Translations under genes and position numbers: made by a program
Shown: positions 28,354-36,814 of the stretch, piece after piece
Numbering within the stretch: position 1 is the stretch's first letter
How the letters are laid out: the number at the start of each line of letters is the position of its first letter
From: Kamptonema formosum PCC 6407
Lineage (GTDB): Bacteria > Cyanobacteriota > Cyanobacteriia > Cyanobacteriales > Microcoleaceae
NCBI RefSeq assembly: GCF_000332155.1
Contig: NZ_KB235898.1
Span: forward strand, 470,409 to 534,408
DNA length: 64,000 bases
Direction: 5' to 3'
Notes under the pieces: generated by a model
Told to the model about the DNA's origin: nothing
Seen by the model: only the letters and a program-made list of their open reading frames with translations
The model's database searches: none

Positions 28354-28791
28354 TCAAGTTATGCTTTTTCGCATAACTAGGCAATTGCGATCGTCAGGAG
28401 TACGAATATAATCAAGTTCGTCGGTAAGCTTGTCTATGAACATCAGGCCTCTTCCTCCCTCCGCTTCTAAGGGGTCGGAGTTCTGTTTTAAGATGGATTG
28501 TAACTTTTCTTTTAGGTTAAATGGTTGACCGCGATCCCAAATTAGAATTTCTAAAGAATTGGTATATATTTTGATCTCTAATTCAATGGGAGTCTCAGGA
28601 GGCAAGTCGTGGTGAGCATGGCGGACAGCATTTGTAAAGCCTTCGTTTAAAATTAATTGGCACTGCCACCATAGTTGATGGGGGAGGAGGGGAAGTGCAA
28701 TTTCTTCTAACCATTCTAAAACAACTGTTAAATCTTTCAGGTTGCTCTGAACCTGAAGATGAGATTTCACCCTTAGTTGCTCATCTTTCAT
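28354..28791 (-). CDS. Anti-sigma-factor-type serine kinase (RsbW-like HATPase)
   Basis: A 145-residue GHKL ATPase domain protein. The N box is ILNEGFTNAVRHAH (N49, N54), the G1 box is WDRGQPF, and G2 is GGRGLMFIDKL. Such proteins phosphorylate a Ser in STAS anti-anti-sigma partners and sequester sigma factors or other targets. The gene starts five bases after the stop of the upstream gene, which encodes a STAS domain, so the pair is almost certainly one operon and partner-switching is likely. Target unknown. Confidence 0.87.
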   Translation of the reverse strand: MKDEQLRVKSHLQVQSNLKDLTVVLEWLEEIALPLLPHQLWWQCQLILNEGFTNAVRHAHHDLPPETPIELEIKIYTNSLEILIWDRGQPFNLKEKLQSILKQNSDPLEAEGGRGLMFIDKLTDELDYIRTPDDRNCLVMRKSIT

Positions 28792-28796
28792 TAATT

Positions 28797-29798
28797 CTAT
28801 ACAGCACCGCTATTTTTATTAAACAGGACTGCTATAGTTTTGAAAATTAATTTCAGATCGTACATCAGGCTCCAGTTTTGTTGATATTTTAAATCCAGGC
28901 GAATGACATCTTCAAAGTCACGCACGGAAGAGCGACCGTTAACTTGCCACTCCCCGGTCATGCCGGGTTTGACATCTAAACGTTGCCACTGGGGAACCTC
29001 GTAACGCTCAACTTCATCGGGGGTTGGGGGGCGGGTACCGACGAGGCTCATCTCGCCTTTGAGTACGTTCCAAAATTGAGGCAGTTCGTCGAGGCTTGTC
29101 TTCCGCATGATCCTGCCTACTCGCGTGATCCGGGGGTCATTATCGTTTTTAAAGATGGCTCCAGAGGCTTGGTTTTTGATTTGGGATTTGAGGGATTCAG
29201 CGTTGACGCACATGGAACGGAATTTCCAGATCCGAAAATGCTTTCCCATCCACCCGCAACGGGTTTGACCGAAAAAGATGGGGCCGGGATTGTCAATGGT
29301 AATGGCTATGGCTATTGGTAGGAATAAAATTCCTGTAATTCCTAAACCTACTAAAGCTCCTACGATGTCTATGAGGCGCTTTACCCAAGAGCGTACTGAG
29401 GGATGAGTAATCGGTAGCTGATTGTCTTTTGAATGGTGGGTTTCTGTTGAGTTTGCATTGGGGGCGGGTTGCTCGATGGTCAATACTTGGTCTAGGCTGG
29501 TGAGGGCAAATACTGCCATTACTTGGGGGTTGACTCTCCGCAGCACTAGGTTGCTGCCCTTTTGCCTAGCTACTTTCATGTTGCTAACGAGGGCACCGAT
29601 ACCGCTGCTATCTATGAATGTGGTCTGGTTAAAATCAAGGATGATTTCACTAGGGATGGTAGTCCCAGAGAAAAATTGCTGGCAGGTGGTCTTAAAGGCT
29701 ACGGCCTCAAGTACACTCAAACGAACGGGCAAATGAACGGAGGGAATCTCGCCCTTGTAAGTTACCCGAAACTCTGCCTCTGGGGTTTGGCTGACCAT
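28797..29798 (-). CDS. STAS domain fused to polyisoprenyl-phosphate sugar transferase
   Basis: A 333-residue fusion. Residues about 10-108 are a STAS anti-anti-sigma domain with the acceptor-Ser loop FIDSSGIGAL (S64/S65). A polar linker (109-133) leads to a bacterial sugar transferase domain: membrane segment about 141-168, FRIWKFRSM, the active-site TSLDELPQF, SLVGTRPP and KPGMTGEWQVNGRS. The transferase moves a hexose-1-phosphate onto undecaprenyl phosphate to start exopolysaccharide chains. The downstream HATPase kinase probably controls it by phosphorylating the STAS Ser; that link is inference. Confidence 0.9.
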   Translation of the reverse strand: MVSQTPEAEFRVTYKGEIPSVHLPVRLSVLEAVAFKTTCQQFFSGTTIPSEIILDFNQTTFIDSSGIGALVSNMKVARQKGSNLVLRRVNPQVMAVFALTSLDQVLTIEQPAPNANSTETHHSKDNQLPITHPSVRSWVKRLIDIVGALVGLGITGILFLPIAIAITIDNPGPIFFGQTRCGWMGKHFRIWKFRSMCVNAESLKSQIKNQASGAIFKNDNDPRITRVGRIMRKTSLDELPQFWNVLKGEMSLVGTRPPTPDEVERYEVPQWQRLDVKPGMTGEWQVNGRSSVRDFEDVIRLDLKYQQNWSLMYDLKLIFKTIAVLFNKNSGAV

Positions 29799-30021
29799 GA
29801 AGTCTTGATTCCAAATTTCAAGCTAGTATCTTATCGCCTATTCTGTCTTAAATTTTTATAAGTCGATCAATTTATCGCTTACAAAATGCGATCGCGCTTC
29901 AGGCAAGAGGGGAGTTGGCTTTGGCGGAGGGGGGGGAACGCGACTTCTGATTTCTCAGGTCGGAGTTTTCAGAGTAATTTTGAAACCTGATGGCTGAAAG
30001 TGATGCCGTTCCCCAAGATAT

Positions 30022-30690
30022 TTATAAGTTGTAGACGTTTTCTGATTGTTCGGTTTGGCGATCGCTACTTTTGACTTTAGCTTTGGCTTTGGCTGCACTG
30101 CGTTTGAGGGCTTGCAGCCGTGCTTCGTATCTGGCTCGCTGCCGCTTTTTGGAGGTTTGCTCCACTAGGGTTTTGAGGGCACTTCCCAGGCTTTTGTAAG
30201 CGTTGGGGAGGGTGTAGCCAAAGCGAGTGGCCAGAGCGATCGCTTTTTCGTCTGCTTCTGCTGCCTCTTTGAGGTTTTTCTCTCCATTATTTTTTTGATA
30301 GAGCCTCCAACCTGACACGCCGCAGAGGGCTAATGCCAGCAGCAGTAGTAAGCCGTCTTGTACCCACAGTTCGCCGACTGCTCCGCCTAAGCCGATGGCG
30401 AGGGCTGCCATTTCCCAGCCATCTTTGGCGATCGTATCGTTTTGAACTCTGGCTACTTCATGCCAGAATAGCAAATTTCTCTGATCCATTGCTAGTTGTT
30501 CCCAACGGATCAGGTCAATTTGAATTTCTACTTGGTCTTTGCCTATTTCTTCGCTGCGGATCAGGGGTGGATTGACCTCTACGGTCTTTTCTACTGTGAC
30601 CCAGCTTTGCAGTTCTGGCGGCAGTATGCCTTTCAATCGCCGGATCTCACTCATCTCGGCTCTAGCAGTGGAGGTTGCATAGGATGTCAT
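30022..30690 (-). CDS. DUF3318 family membrane protein
   Basis: A 222-residue cyanobacterial protein matching DUF3318 by LPPELQSWVTVEK, RWEQLAMDQRNLLFWHEVARVQNDT and the following two hydrophobic segments (about residues 94-127). The C-terminal third is a basic coiled-coil-like region (KKRQRARYEARLQALKRSAAKAK). The HEVAR segment has an HE pair reminiscent of a metal site but no full HExxH. Function unknown. Confidence 0.8.
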   Translation of the reverse strand: MTSYATSTARAEMSEIRRLKGILPPELQSWVTVEKTVEVNPPLIRSEEIGKDQVEIQIDLIRWEQLAMDQRNLLFWHEVARVQNDTIAKDGWEMAALAIGLGGAVGELWVQDGLLLLLALALCGVSGWRLYQKNNGEKNLKEAAEADEKAIALATRFGYTLPNAYKSLGSALKTLVEQTSKKRQRARYEARLQALKRSAAKAKAKVKSSDRQTEQSENVYNL

Positions 30691-31000
30691 AGCTCCGGCC
30701 CTTGGGAAAATTCAAACGGAAAACAAGCCTCTATATTTTGAAGTATATCGCGGCAAGTGCGTTTAAGAACACTCTACAGATTACGATATTCTAAAATATT
30801 GTTTGCCTATCGGGGGGTGAGTTCTCTCCTAGTTGGGGGTGGAGGGAAGTTCTTGAGGCTTAGTGCCTCGTTTGAGGAGACCAACTTGTAGGTAAAAGGG
30901 GCGATACCATCTCAATCGTTATCTTCTAGAAACGATGCACAGTAATTTAGAGGCTTGCCAAGTCATGAAATTTGCAAAAAAAATTAGGTTTTGACTGTCA
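30691..31000. other. Intergenic region between divergent genes
   Basis: No gene, array or known repeat was found in these 310 bases. Promoters for the DUF3318 gene (minus) and the deacetylase gene (plus) are expected here. Confidence 0.5.
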
Positions 31001-31954
31001 ATGAGAAATTTTTTGGTTTATAAATTTCCTCGTTATTTTAAGCCTATCTTTCCTCTTAAAACTATCAGCAAAAAGCGCCTGTTTAGCCTGTTGTTTGCCT
31101 TCCTTATTAGTTTGCTAATTACCAAAGTCCTCGAAGCAACGTTTGTAGTAAAAATCCCCGTCTTTGGTTTCCATGATATTGTTGATATTCAGAATAAGCC
31201 AGGAGCTTTCCCATTGCCAACCGAATTAAAAAGCGACTACTACCAGCAAGACTTAGAAGCTTTTTTAGATAATTTAGTGCGAGACAACTATTGGTTTCTA
31301 TCTACTCAAGAACTCTATGATTATTACCTAAGTAAACCCAGTCAAGTGTTACCCCCTGAACACTGTCATCAAAAAAAGGTAATGATTACTTTCGATGATG
31401 GCTATAAAAGCGTCTATACAAATCTCCTCCCCATCTTAGAAAGACTTGAAAATAAATATGGACAAAAAATCAAAGTAGTTTTATTTGTCAATCCCGGATT
31501 TATCGGCCGACGCGGTAAAACTTTAGACAAAGCCAACTGTAAAGAGTTACGGGAAGGCTTTGAAAAAGGTTTTTATGACCTCCAATCTCACGGACTTAAC
31601 CATGAAAATTTAACCAGGATTTCTGCGAAAGCTGTAGAGCGAGAATTAGAGCAGGCTCAAATTAAATTAAGGAAATGCACTCAAGATTTAGATCCAAATC
31701 GAACAGTTGGTTCTCACCTTGCCTACCCCTATGGCGCTGTCAATAAACAAGTTGATAAGTATGTATCAAAATATTACTTATCGGGATATTTGTACAATAG
31801 CCTAAGTTTAAAGCTCGGTTTTTGGGGAACAAATCCGTATCGCATACCCAGATTGACTGCCAACAAGAAACACTCAGTAGAAAGACTGACAACAATGGCA
31901 GCAGGAGGTTGGCTGCGAAGCTTAATTAGAAGTAAATTTAAAGCGATCGACTAG
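31001..31954 (+). CDS. Membrane-anchored polysaccharide deacetylase (NodB/CE4)
   Basis: A 317-residue protein with an N-terminal membrane anchor (about residues 26-50). The NodB domain shows TFDDGYKSVY (D132, D133) and SHGLNHENL (H197, H201), forming the Asp-His-His metal site, plus HLAYPYGAVN near the C-terminus. CE4 enzymes remove N- or O-acetyl groups from polysaccharides such as peptidoglycan, chitin or PNAG. It is separated by only seven bases from a downstream acyltransferase-type membrane protein, an apparent operon. Confidence 0.88.
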   Translation: MRNFLVYKFPRYFKPIFPLKTISKKRLFSLLFAFLISLLITKVLEATFVVKIPVFGFHDIVDIQNKPGAFPLPTELKSDYYQQDLEAFLDNLVRDNYWFLSTQELYDYYLSKPSQVLPPEHCHQKKVMITFDDGYKSVYTNLLPILERLENKYGQKIKVVLFVNPGFIGRRGKTLDKANCKELREGFEKGFYDLQSHGLNHENLTRISAKAVERELEQAQIKLRKCTQDLDPNRTVGSHLAYPYGAVNKQVDKYVSKYYLSGYLYNSLSLKLGFWGTNPYRIPRLTANKKHSVERLTTMAAGGWLRSLIRSKFKAID

Positions 31955-31961
31955 AGATTTT

Positions 31962-33422
31962 ATGAATACTAAAGACATGGTAAATCCTCAAGATATGTCT
32001 ACTCCTGCTGTTAATAAACGCGCTGATGCACTAGATGCACTCAGGGGAATTGCGGTTTTAGCAATGGTTTTATCAGGCACAATTGCTCGCAAAACATTAC
32101 CTGCTTGGATGTACCACGCCCAAGAGCCACCGCCTAGTCATCTCTTCAATCCTAAACTAGCTGGATTAACATGGGTAGATCTAGTTTTTCCATTCTTTTT
32201 ATTCGCAATGGGGGCCGCTATACCGCTGGCTTTATCTCGCCGCATTGCCAAAGGATGGGATACAAAAAAAGTGATTTTATCTATCCTCCAAAGAGGATTT
32301 TTATTAGGCTCGTTTGCAATATTTCTTCAACATATTCGACCAACTGTCATCAATCCTAATGAGGCAAGTTCGCAAAAATGGTGGCTAGCTTTACAGGGAT
32401 TTTTAATCCTGTTTTTAATGTTTGTCCGTTTACCAAAATCTTGGTTTTCCTGGCTGCGAACAGGAATAACACTTAGTGCTTGGACTTTAGGGTTTATATT
32501 CGTATCTAATATCACTTATCCAAACGGAAATGGCTTTTCTCTGGAACGCAGCGATATTATCTTGGTTGTGTTGACAAATATGGCTGTTTTTGGTTCTCTA
32601 ATTTGGTTATTTACTCGCTCAAATGTGTGGTTACGAGTGGGATTGTTAGCTTTTTTGTTGGCGATGCGATTGTCTTCTGGTTCTGAAGGTTGGATTAAAT
32701 TGATTTGGTCATCATCGCCTGTACCTTGGATTTTTCAATTTGATTATTTAAAGTATTTATTTATTGTAATTCCGGGTACTATTGTGGGCGATTTACTTTG
32801 CAGATGGATAGAATATTCGTCGCCGGAAGATGAAGGTCAAGCTAGATGGAATAGCTGGCGCTACTTTATTATAATGATTTTAATGTTTGTTCTCAATTTA
32901 ATTCTATTAATAGGATTGCAAGCTAGATGGCTATGGCAAACTACATTATTAACGTTTGTGCTTTGTTTATTAGGATGGATTTTAGTAAAAAATCCGGGTA
33001 ATACTACGGAAAACTTACTACGTAAACTTTATGGTTGGGGATTTTACTGGTTGGCTTTAGGATTATTACTGGAGCCTTATCAAGCAGGGATTAAGAAAGA
33101 TTCAGCAACCTTGAGTTACTTTTTTGTGACAACGGGGTTGGCAATTTTTATGTTGATTGCTTTGACTATTTTAGTAGATTTCTTTAAAAAGAAAGCTTGG
33201 TTACAACTATTTATCGATAATGGTGTTAATCCGATGATTGGATATGCGGGTTTTGCTAATCTTATCTGGCCAGTTCTGGTTTTAAGTAAATGGGAACCTG
33301 TGATTGTAGAGATGAGTTCTACAGACCCAATTAAGGGGTTTTTGAGGGGATTTGCTTATACTTTGATTTTGGCTTTGATTGTGATGGTTTTTAGCAGATT
33401 AAAGCTATTTTTAAGGACGTGA
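31962..33422 (+). CDS. Multi-pass acyltransferase, heparan-alpha-glucosaminide N-acetyltransferase-like (DUF5009)
   Basis: A 486-residue integral membrane protein with about eleven transmembrane segments. The start KRADALDALRGIAVLAMVLSG and the LTWVDLVFPFFLFAMGAAIP motif are those of the HGSNAT/DUF5009 family, which moves acetyl groups from acetyl-CoA across a membrane to sugars. With the upstream deacetylase it could set the acetylation state of a cell-surface glycan; this is inference. An IS630-family element lies directly downstream. Confidence 0.85.
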   Translation: MNTKDMVNPQDMSTPAVNKRADALDALRGIAVLAMVLSGTIARKTLPAWMYHAQEPPPSHLFNPKLAGLTWVDLVFPFFLFAMGAAIPLALSRRIAKGWDTKKVILSILQRGFLLGSFAIFLQHIRPTVINPNEASSQKWWLALQGFLILFLMFVRLPKSWFSWLRTGITLSAWTLGFIFVSNITYPNGNGFSLERSDIILVVLTNMAVFGSLIWLFTRSNVWLRVGLLAFLLAMRLSSGSEGWIKLIWSSSPVPWIFQFDYLKYLFIVIPGTIVGDLLCRWIEYSSPEDEGQARWNSWRYFIIMILMFVLNLILLIGLQARWLWQTTLLTFVLCLLGWILVKNPGNTTENLLRKLYGWGFYWLALGLLLEPYQAGIKKDSATLSYFFVTTGLAIFMLIALTILVDFFKKKAWLQLFIDNGVNPMIGYAGFANLIWPVLVLSKWEPVIVEMSSTDPIKGFLRGFAYTLILALIVMVFSRLKLFLRT

Positions 33423-33468
33423 TGTAAGTCTTAATTGGAAGAGGTATTAGAAGACTGAATTTTACTTA

Positions 33469-34497
33469 TAGCGTTTCTCAGAGTCGTGAGGTACACTTAG
33501 TAAAGTAAAACTAATTAGAGGAAAAATTGTCAATGCAACCCTATTCAATAGATTTTAGGCAAAAAATAATAGAAGTCAGAGAACAAGAAAACATCTCAAT
33601 AAGAAAACTAGCAGAACGTTTTAAAGTAGCCAAGAGCTTTGTTCAAAAACTACTAAAAAGAGCTGAACAAACCGGAGATATTAGTCCTCTTACTCAAGGG
33701 GGAAGTCCACCCACAAAATTAAATAGTGAACAATTAGTGACTTTAGTAAAAATCATTGAAGAGCATAATGATGCAACTTTACAAGAATTAACTGAACTGC
33801 TTGAGGAAAAAACTGGAATAAAGGTAAGTAGAGCGACCATGGGAAGAATCAGCAATCGACTCAATTATAGTTTCAAAAAAAAACGCTCTATGCGGCTGAG
33901 AAAACCAGCGAGCGAGTGCAAAAAGCCAGAGTTGAATTTTGGGATAAAATCAGGGATGTAATGGCTGAAGACCTGATTTTTCTGGATGAATCAGGAGTTA
34001 ATCTAGCAATGGTACGACTATATGGAAGAGCATTAAAAGGTCAAAGAGCGAGGGGAGAAAAACCACAAAAAAGGGGGAGAAATATTTCTTTGCTATCGGC
34101 TTTATCTTTCAAAGAAGTAGTGGCTTCAAGTAATATTTATGGTGCAGTAGATGGAGTAACATTTGAAGCCTTTATCCTGACAAAGTTGGTACCTAAACTT
34201 TGGAAAGGTGCTTGTGTAGTTATGGATAATGCTAAAATTCATTTAGGAGAAATGGTGAAAAATTTTATCGAAGATGCTGGAGCAACCTTAATTTATTTAT
34301 CTCCTTATTCTCCTGAATTTTCCCCAATTGAAAATTTTTGGTCAAAAGTGAAATCGATATTAAGAAAACTCAAAACTAGAAATTATTTAGACTTAATTGA
34401 TGCAATTACAGATGCCATGTTACAAGTTACTCAAAAAGATATTCGTAATTGGTTTACTCATTGTTGTTATTGTACCTCACAACTCTGAGAAACGCTA
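33469..34497 (+). mobile_element. IS630-family insertion sequence
   Basis: A 1029-bp element. Including the flanking TA, the terminal inverted repeats span 33467-33495 and 34471-34499 (29 bp, one mismatch; TATAGCGTTTCTCAGAGT at the left). The target-site duplication is TA (33467-33468 and 34498-34499), as expected for IS630/Tc1 elements. It contains one transposase gene in two frames. The copy appears intact. Confidence 0.93.
33527..34488 (+). CDS. IS630-family transposase made by -1 frameshift
   Basis: Two overlapping frames: 33527-33961 encodes the helix-turn-helix part (IDFRQKIIEVREQENISIRK), and the -1 frame (open well before 33916) encodes the DDE nuclease with LDESGVNLAM, VVMDNAKIHLG and LSPYSPEFSPIENFWSK. 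The frames must join at the A9 run at 33875-33883: reading -1 from there gives KKTLYAAEKTSERVQKARVE, the normal IS630 continuation. Programmed frameshifting or transcriptional slippage at A-runs is known for this family. The catalytic triad is complete, so the element may be active. Confidence 0.9.
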
Positions 34498-34560
34498 TAG
34501 TCTTACCCTGAATCTTCCTTAATATGATACAATTAATGAATCGTAAACTCCTTAAATACT

Positions 34561-35004
34561 ATGACAATTGAAAATCTGGAAGCTGAATTGATGGCATTGC
34601 CAAGAGATGCTCAAGCAATATTGCTCTCGCGGCTCCTAAAACACTTGGGACAAAGTAGTGAAATCGATCCAGAAGTTGCATCTAGCTGGAGTGAGGAAGT
34701 TGAAAGACGCGATCGCGAAATGGATAGCGGCGAAGTTACTGGCATTCCGGTCGAACAAGTGTTTGATAAACGGGGTAAAGAACTTTATGAAAATGTTATC
34801 CGCGCTCAAGTAGAAACACCGGAGAATATTGGCAAGATTATTTCAATTAATGTGGAGACGGGTGAATATGAAATTGGTGAAGACTTGGTAGTAACGAGTG
34901 GCAAATTACAGGCTAAACAGGCTAATGCAATAATTTGGGCGGAACGGATTGGTTTTGATGCGGTTTACGCTGTTGGTGGTACATTGGTCAGAACGGCAGA
35001 ATGA
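34561..35004 (+). CDS. Fusion of addiction-module antitoxin domain and a protease-linked domain
   Basis: A 147-residue protein. Residues 1-70 (MTIENLEAELMALPRDAQAI, ...DPEVASSWSEEVERRDREMDSGEV) match addiction-module component proteins, which normally end there. Residues about 73-147 (GKELYENVIRAQVETPENIG, VETGEYEIGEDLVV, KQANAIIWAERIGFDAVYAVGG) match a small family usually encoded just before clan AA proteases in cyanobacteria. The gene overlaps the following protease gene by four bases (ATGA). The fusion is seen directly; its function is unknown. Confidence 0.75.
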   Translation: MTIENLEAELMALPRDAQAILLSRLLKHLGQSSEIDPEVASSWSEEVERRDREMDSGEVTGIPVEQVFDKRGKELYENVIRAQVETPENIGKIISINVETGEYEIGEDLVVTSGKLQAKQANAIIWAERIGFDAVYAVGGTLVRTAE

Positions 35005-35375
35005 TACAAGGAAATGTAGTTGGGCGACAAGCTAGAATTAGTTTAACTTTGCGTCTGCCAGAAAATTCAAATATAGAAATTGAGTGTGTTGTTGATACAG
35101 GTTTTGAAGGTTTCTTGACTTTGCCATCGACTGCGATTGCTAAACTTGCGTTGCCTTATCTTGGACAAATTAATGCAAAGTTAGCTGATAATTCTAATGT
35201 GGCAACTAATGTTTATTTGGCAACTATTTTGTGGAATGGTGTAGAAAAAGATGTTGCAGTGCTAGGAATGGGTCGTCGTCCGCTCATCGGGACTGCGCTA
35301 CTTGAAGATTATCATCTCAGTATAGACTTCTGTGATGGTGGTACGGTTCTTGTGGATGATATTTTGCGATCGTGA
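35001..35375 (+). CDS. Clan AA (retropepsin-like) aspartic protease
   Basis: A 124-residue protein with CVVDTGFEGFLTLP (catalytic D32-T33-G34) and the second conserved strand region VLGMGRRPLIGTALLEDYHLSID. Single-lobed aspartic proteases of this type must dimerise to be active. Start overlaps the upstream stop (ATGA), so translation is coupled. Substrate unknown; the upstream protein is a candidate. Confidence 0.82.
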   Translation: MIQGNVVGRQARISLTLRLPENSNIEIECVVDTGFEGFLTLPSTAIAKLALPYLGQINAKLADNSNVATNVYLATILWNGVEKDVAVLGMGRRPLIGTALLEDYHLSIDFCDGGTVLVDDILRS

Positions 35376-35475
35376 GTCAGGAGGATTTTGATTATAATTG
35401 CGAGTGCGATCGCGCTTCTGTGAATTGCGATTAATTAGCTAGTAATATAGAAATAACTTCTAGGAGGCTATAGGT

Positions 35476-35850
35476 ATGACAACCATCTCTAACGAACAAA
35501 CAGCTATCATCCGCACAGAAAGAGGACTGACAATCGCGGGTACGCGCATCACTATCTACGACATCATGGACTATGTGACGGCTCAATATCCGCCGAAGTT
35601 TATTAGGGGATTATTTGATCTGACAGAGGCACAAATTAACGCGGCTTTAGCTTATATTGAGGCCAATCGTGCTGATGTTGAAGCTGAGTATCAACAGGTG
35701 CTTAGAGAAGCGGAGGAACTGCGGCTGTATTATGAAGAAAAAAATCGCGATTTGATTGCGAGAATTGCGGCGCAACCACCCAAACCTGGTCAAGAAGCTA
35801 TTCGAGCAAAACTTCAAGCAGCAAAAGCCAAATTTAAGTCTCAGCCATGA
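35476..35850 (+). CDS. DUF433 family antitoxin
   Basis: A 124-residue protein with the DUF433 core (IIRTERGLTIAGTRITIYDI, YPPKFIRGLFDLTEAQINAALAYIEAN) and a long helical C-terminus. DUF433 proteins contain a helix-turn-helix fold and pair with PIN-like toxins. A ribosome-binding site AGGAGG lies near 35462. Its stop overlaps the next start (ATGA). Confidence 0.82.
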   Translation: MTTISNEQTAIIRTERGLTIAGTRITIYDIMDYVTAQYPPKFIRGLFDLTEAQINAALAYIEANRADVEAEYQQVLREAEELRLYYEEKNRDLIARIAAQPPKPGQEAIRAKLQAAKAKFKSQP

Positions 35851-36242
35851 ATTTTTTAGTCGATCATAATTTGAGAGGACACGCCGTACTTCTCTCAGGT
35901 AGTATTTTAAGTAGTGGCTGGCTAGATTGGGTTCTCATTCGATTTATCACCTTTGACGAAGTGAGCCTACCAATCAATAGTGACGATCGGGTTGTTTGGC
36001 GGTTAGCTCAATCAAACCAGATGATTCTATTGACCGCCAATCGGAGTATGAAGGGTGATAACTCTCTGGAACAAGTGATGCGCGAGGAAATAACTTCTAC
36101 ATCACTCCCCGTGATTACTATTAGCGATGCCGATCGCTTGTTGAATGACTTTGAATATCGGGAGCGTTGTGCGATTCGTCTGGTTGAAATTGTGATTGAT
36201 ATTAATACTTATATGGGTGTAAGTCGGCTTTTTATCCCATGA
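35847..36242 (+). CDS. PIN-like toxin, DUF5615-type
   Basis: A 131-residue protein beginning MNFLVDHNLRGHAVLLSG, with the N-terminal acidic residue D6, then PINSDDRVVWRLAQSNQMIL and LLTANRSMKGDNSLEQ. This is the PIN-like fold paired with DUF433 antitoxins; PIN toxins are Mg2+-dependent RNases. Overlap with the antitoxin supports a type II toxin-antitoxin pair. Some PIN acidic positions are replaced (TAN rather than TAD), so activity is uncertain. Confidence 0.78.
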   Translation: MNFLVDHNLRGHAVLLSGSILSSGWLDWVLIRFITFDEVSLPINSDDRVVWRLAQSNQMILLTANRSMKGDNSLEQVMREEITSTSLPVITISDADRLLNDFEYRERCAIRLVEIVIDINTYMGVSRLFIP

Positions 36243-36676
36243 AGTAGGGTTAAGGTTGTTAAAGAGTGCGATTGCGCTTCTTCACCGTCAAGACCATTGC
36301 TAATATTTGGACATACAAAATATTCCAAATTATTACTTTTACACCAGTTATATATCCAATCAATAGAACTATGTGTCAGAGTAGTGATCGGTGTTTTACA
36401 AAGAAGATTAAAGCCACACTCGCGAAGAATCTCTATGTTTTCGAGTACCTGTTTAAAAGATCGCCGTCCAGTTACTTTTTCGTAACTATCTTCATCGTGA
36501 CCGTAAATGCTAACCTCAATCATATAAGGTGGATAACGCTTAAATATTTCGATATGCTGGGCTGTTAACTTTTCTAAGTTAGTGAAAACAGACACAATAA
36601 TACCTGCCAAGCGGAGTTTTTCATAAATGGTTGTAAAATGCTGATAGTGGGTTATCGAAAGCTGAATTGTGGCAAG
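36209..36676 (-). pseudogene. Radical SAM protein fragment
   Basis: An open stretch with no proper start encodes the middle of a radical SAM enzyme: HFTTIYEKLRLAGIIVSVFT, YMIEVSIYGHDEDSYEKVTG, FKQVLENIEILRECG and the later LLCKTPITTLTHS. The N-terminal CxxxCxxC cluster region and the C-terminal part are missing, so it cannot be functional. It is flanked by another gene remnant on the opposite strand. Confidence 0.7.
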
Positions 36677-36786
36677 TCATCCAATCTTTAACCAGACGCA
36701 GCTTAGTTGAAAAAGTGCAAGTAGAAGCGCGATCGATGTTTCTCATTAATCCTGTATTCAAAGCATACATTCAGTCTAAAATATAG
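36637..36786 (+). pseudogene. Fragment of a STAND/NB-ARC-type gene
   Basis: About 49 codons before a stop read GLSKAELWQVIQSLTRRSLV, then EKVQVEARSMFLINPVFKAYIQ. This resembles the winged-helix segment after the NB-ARC domain in cyanobacterial WD40 STAND proteins (pattern LWxxIxxLxRRSLIE...FxLxPVVxEYV). No start, ATPase part or repeat part remains. The frame overlaps the radical SAM fragment by about 40 bases. Confidence 0.5.
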
Positions 36787-36814
36787 ATCGTAATTTGAGC
36801 GCGATCGTCAATTT

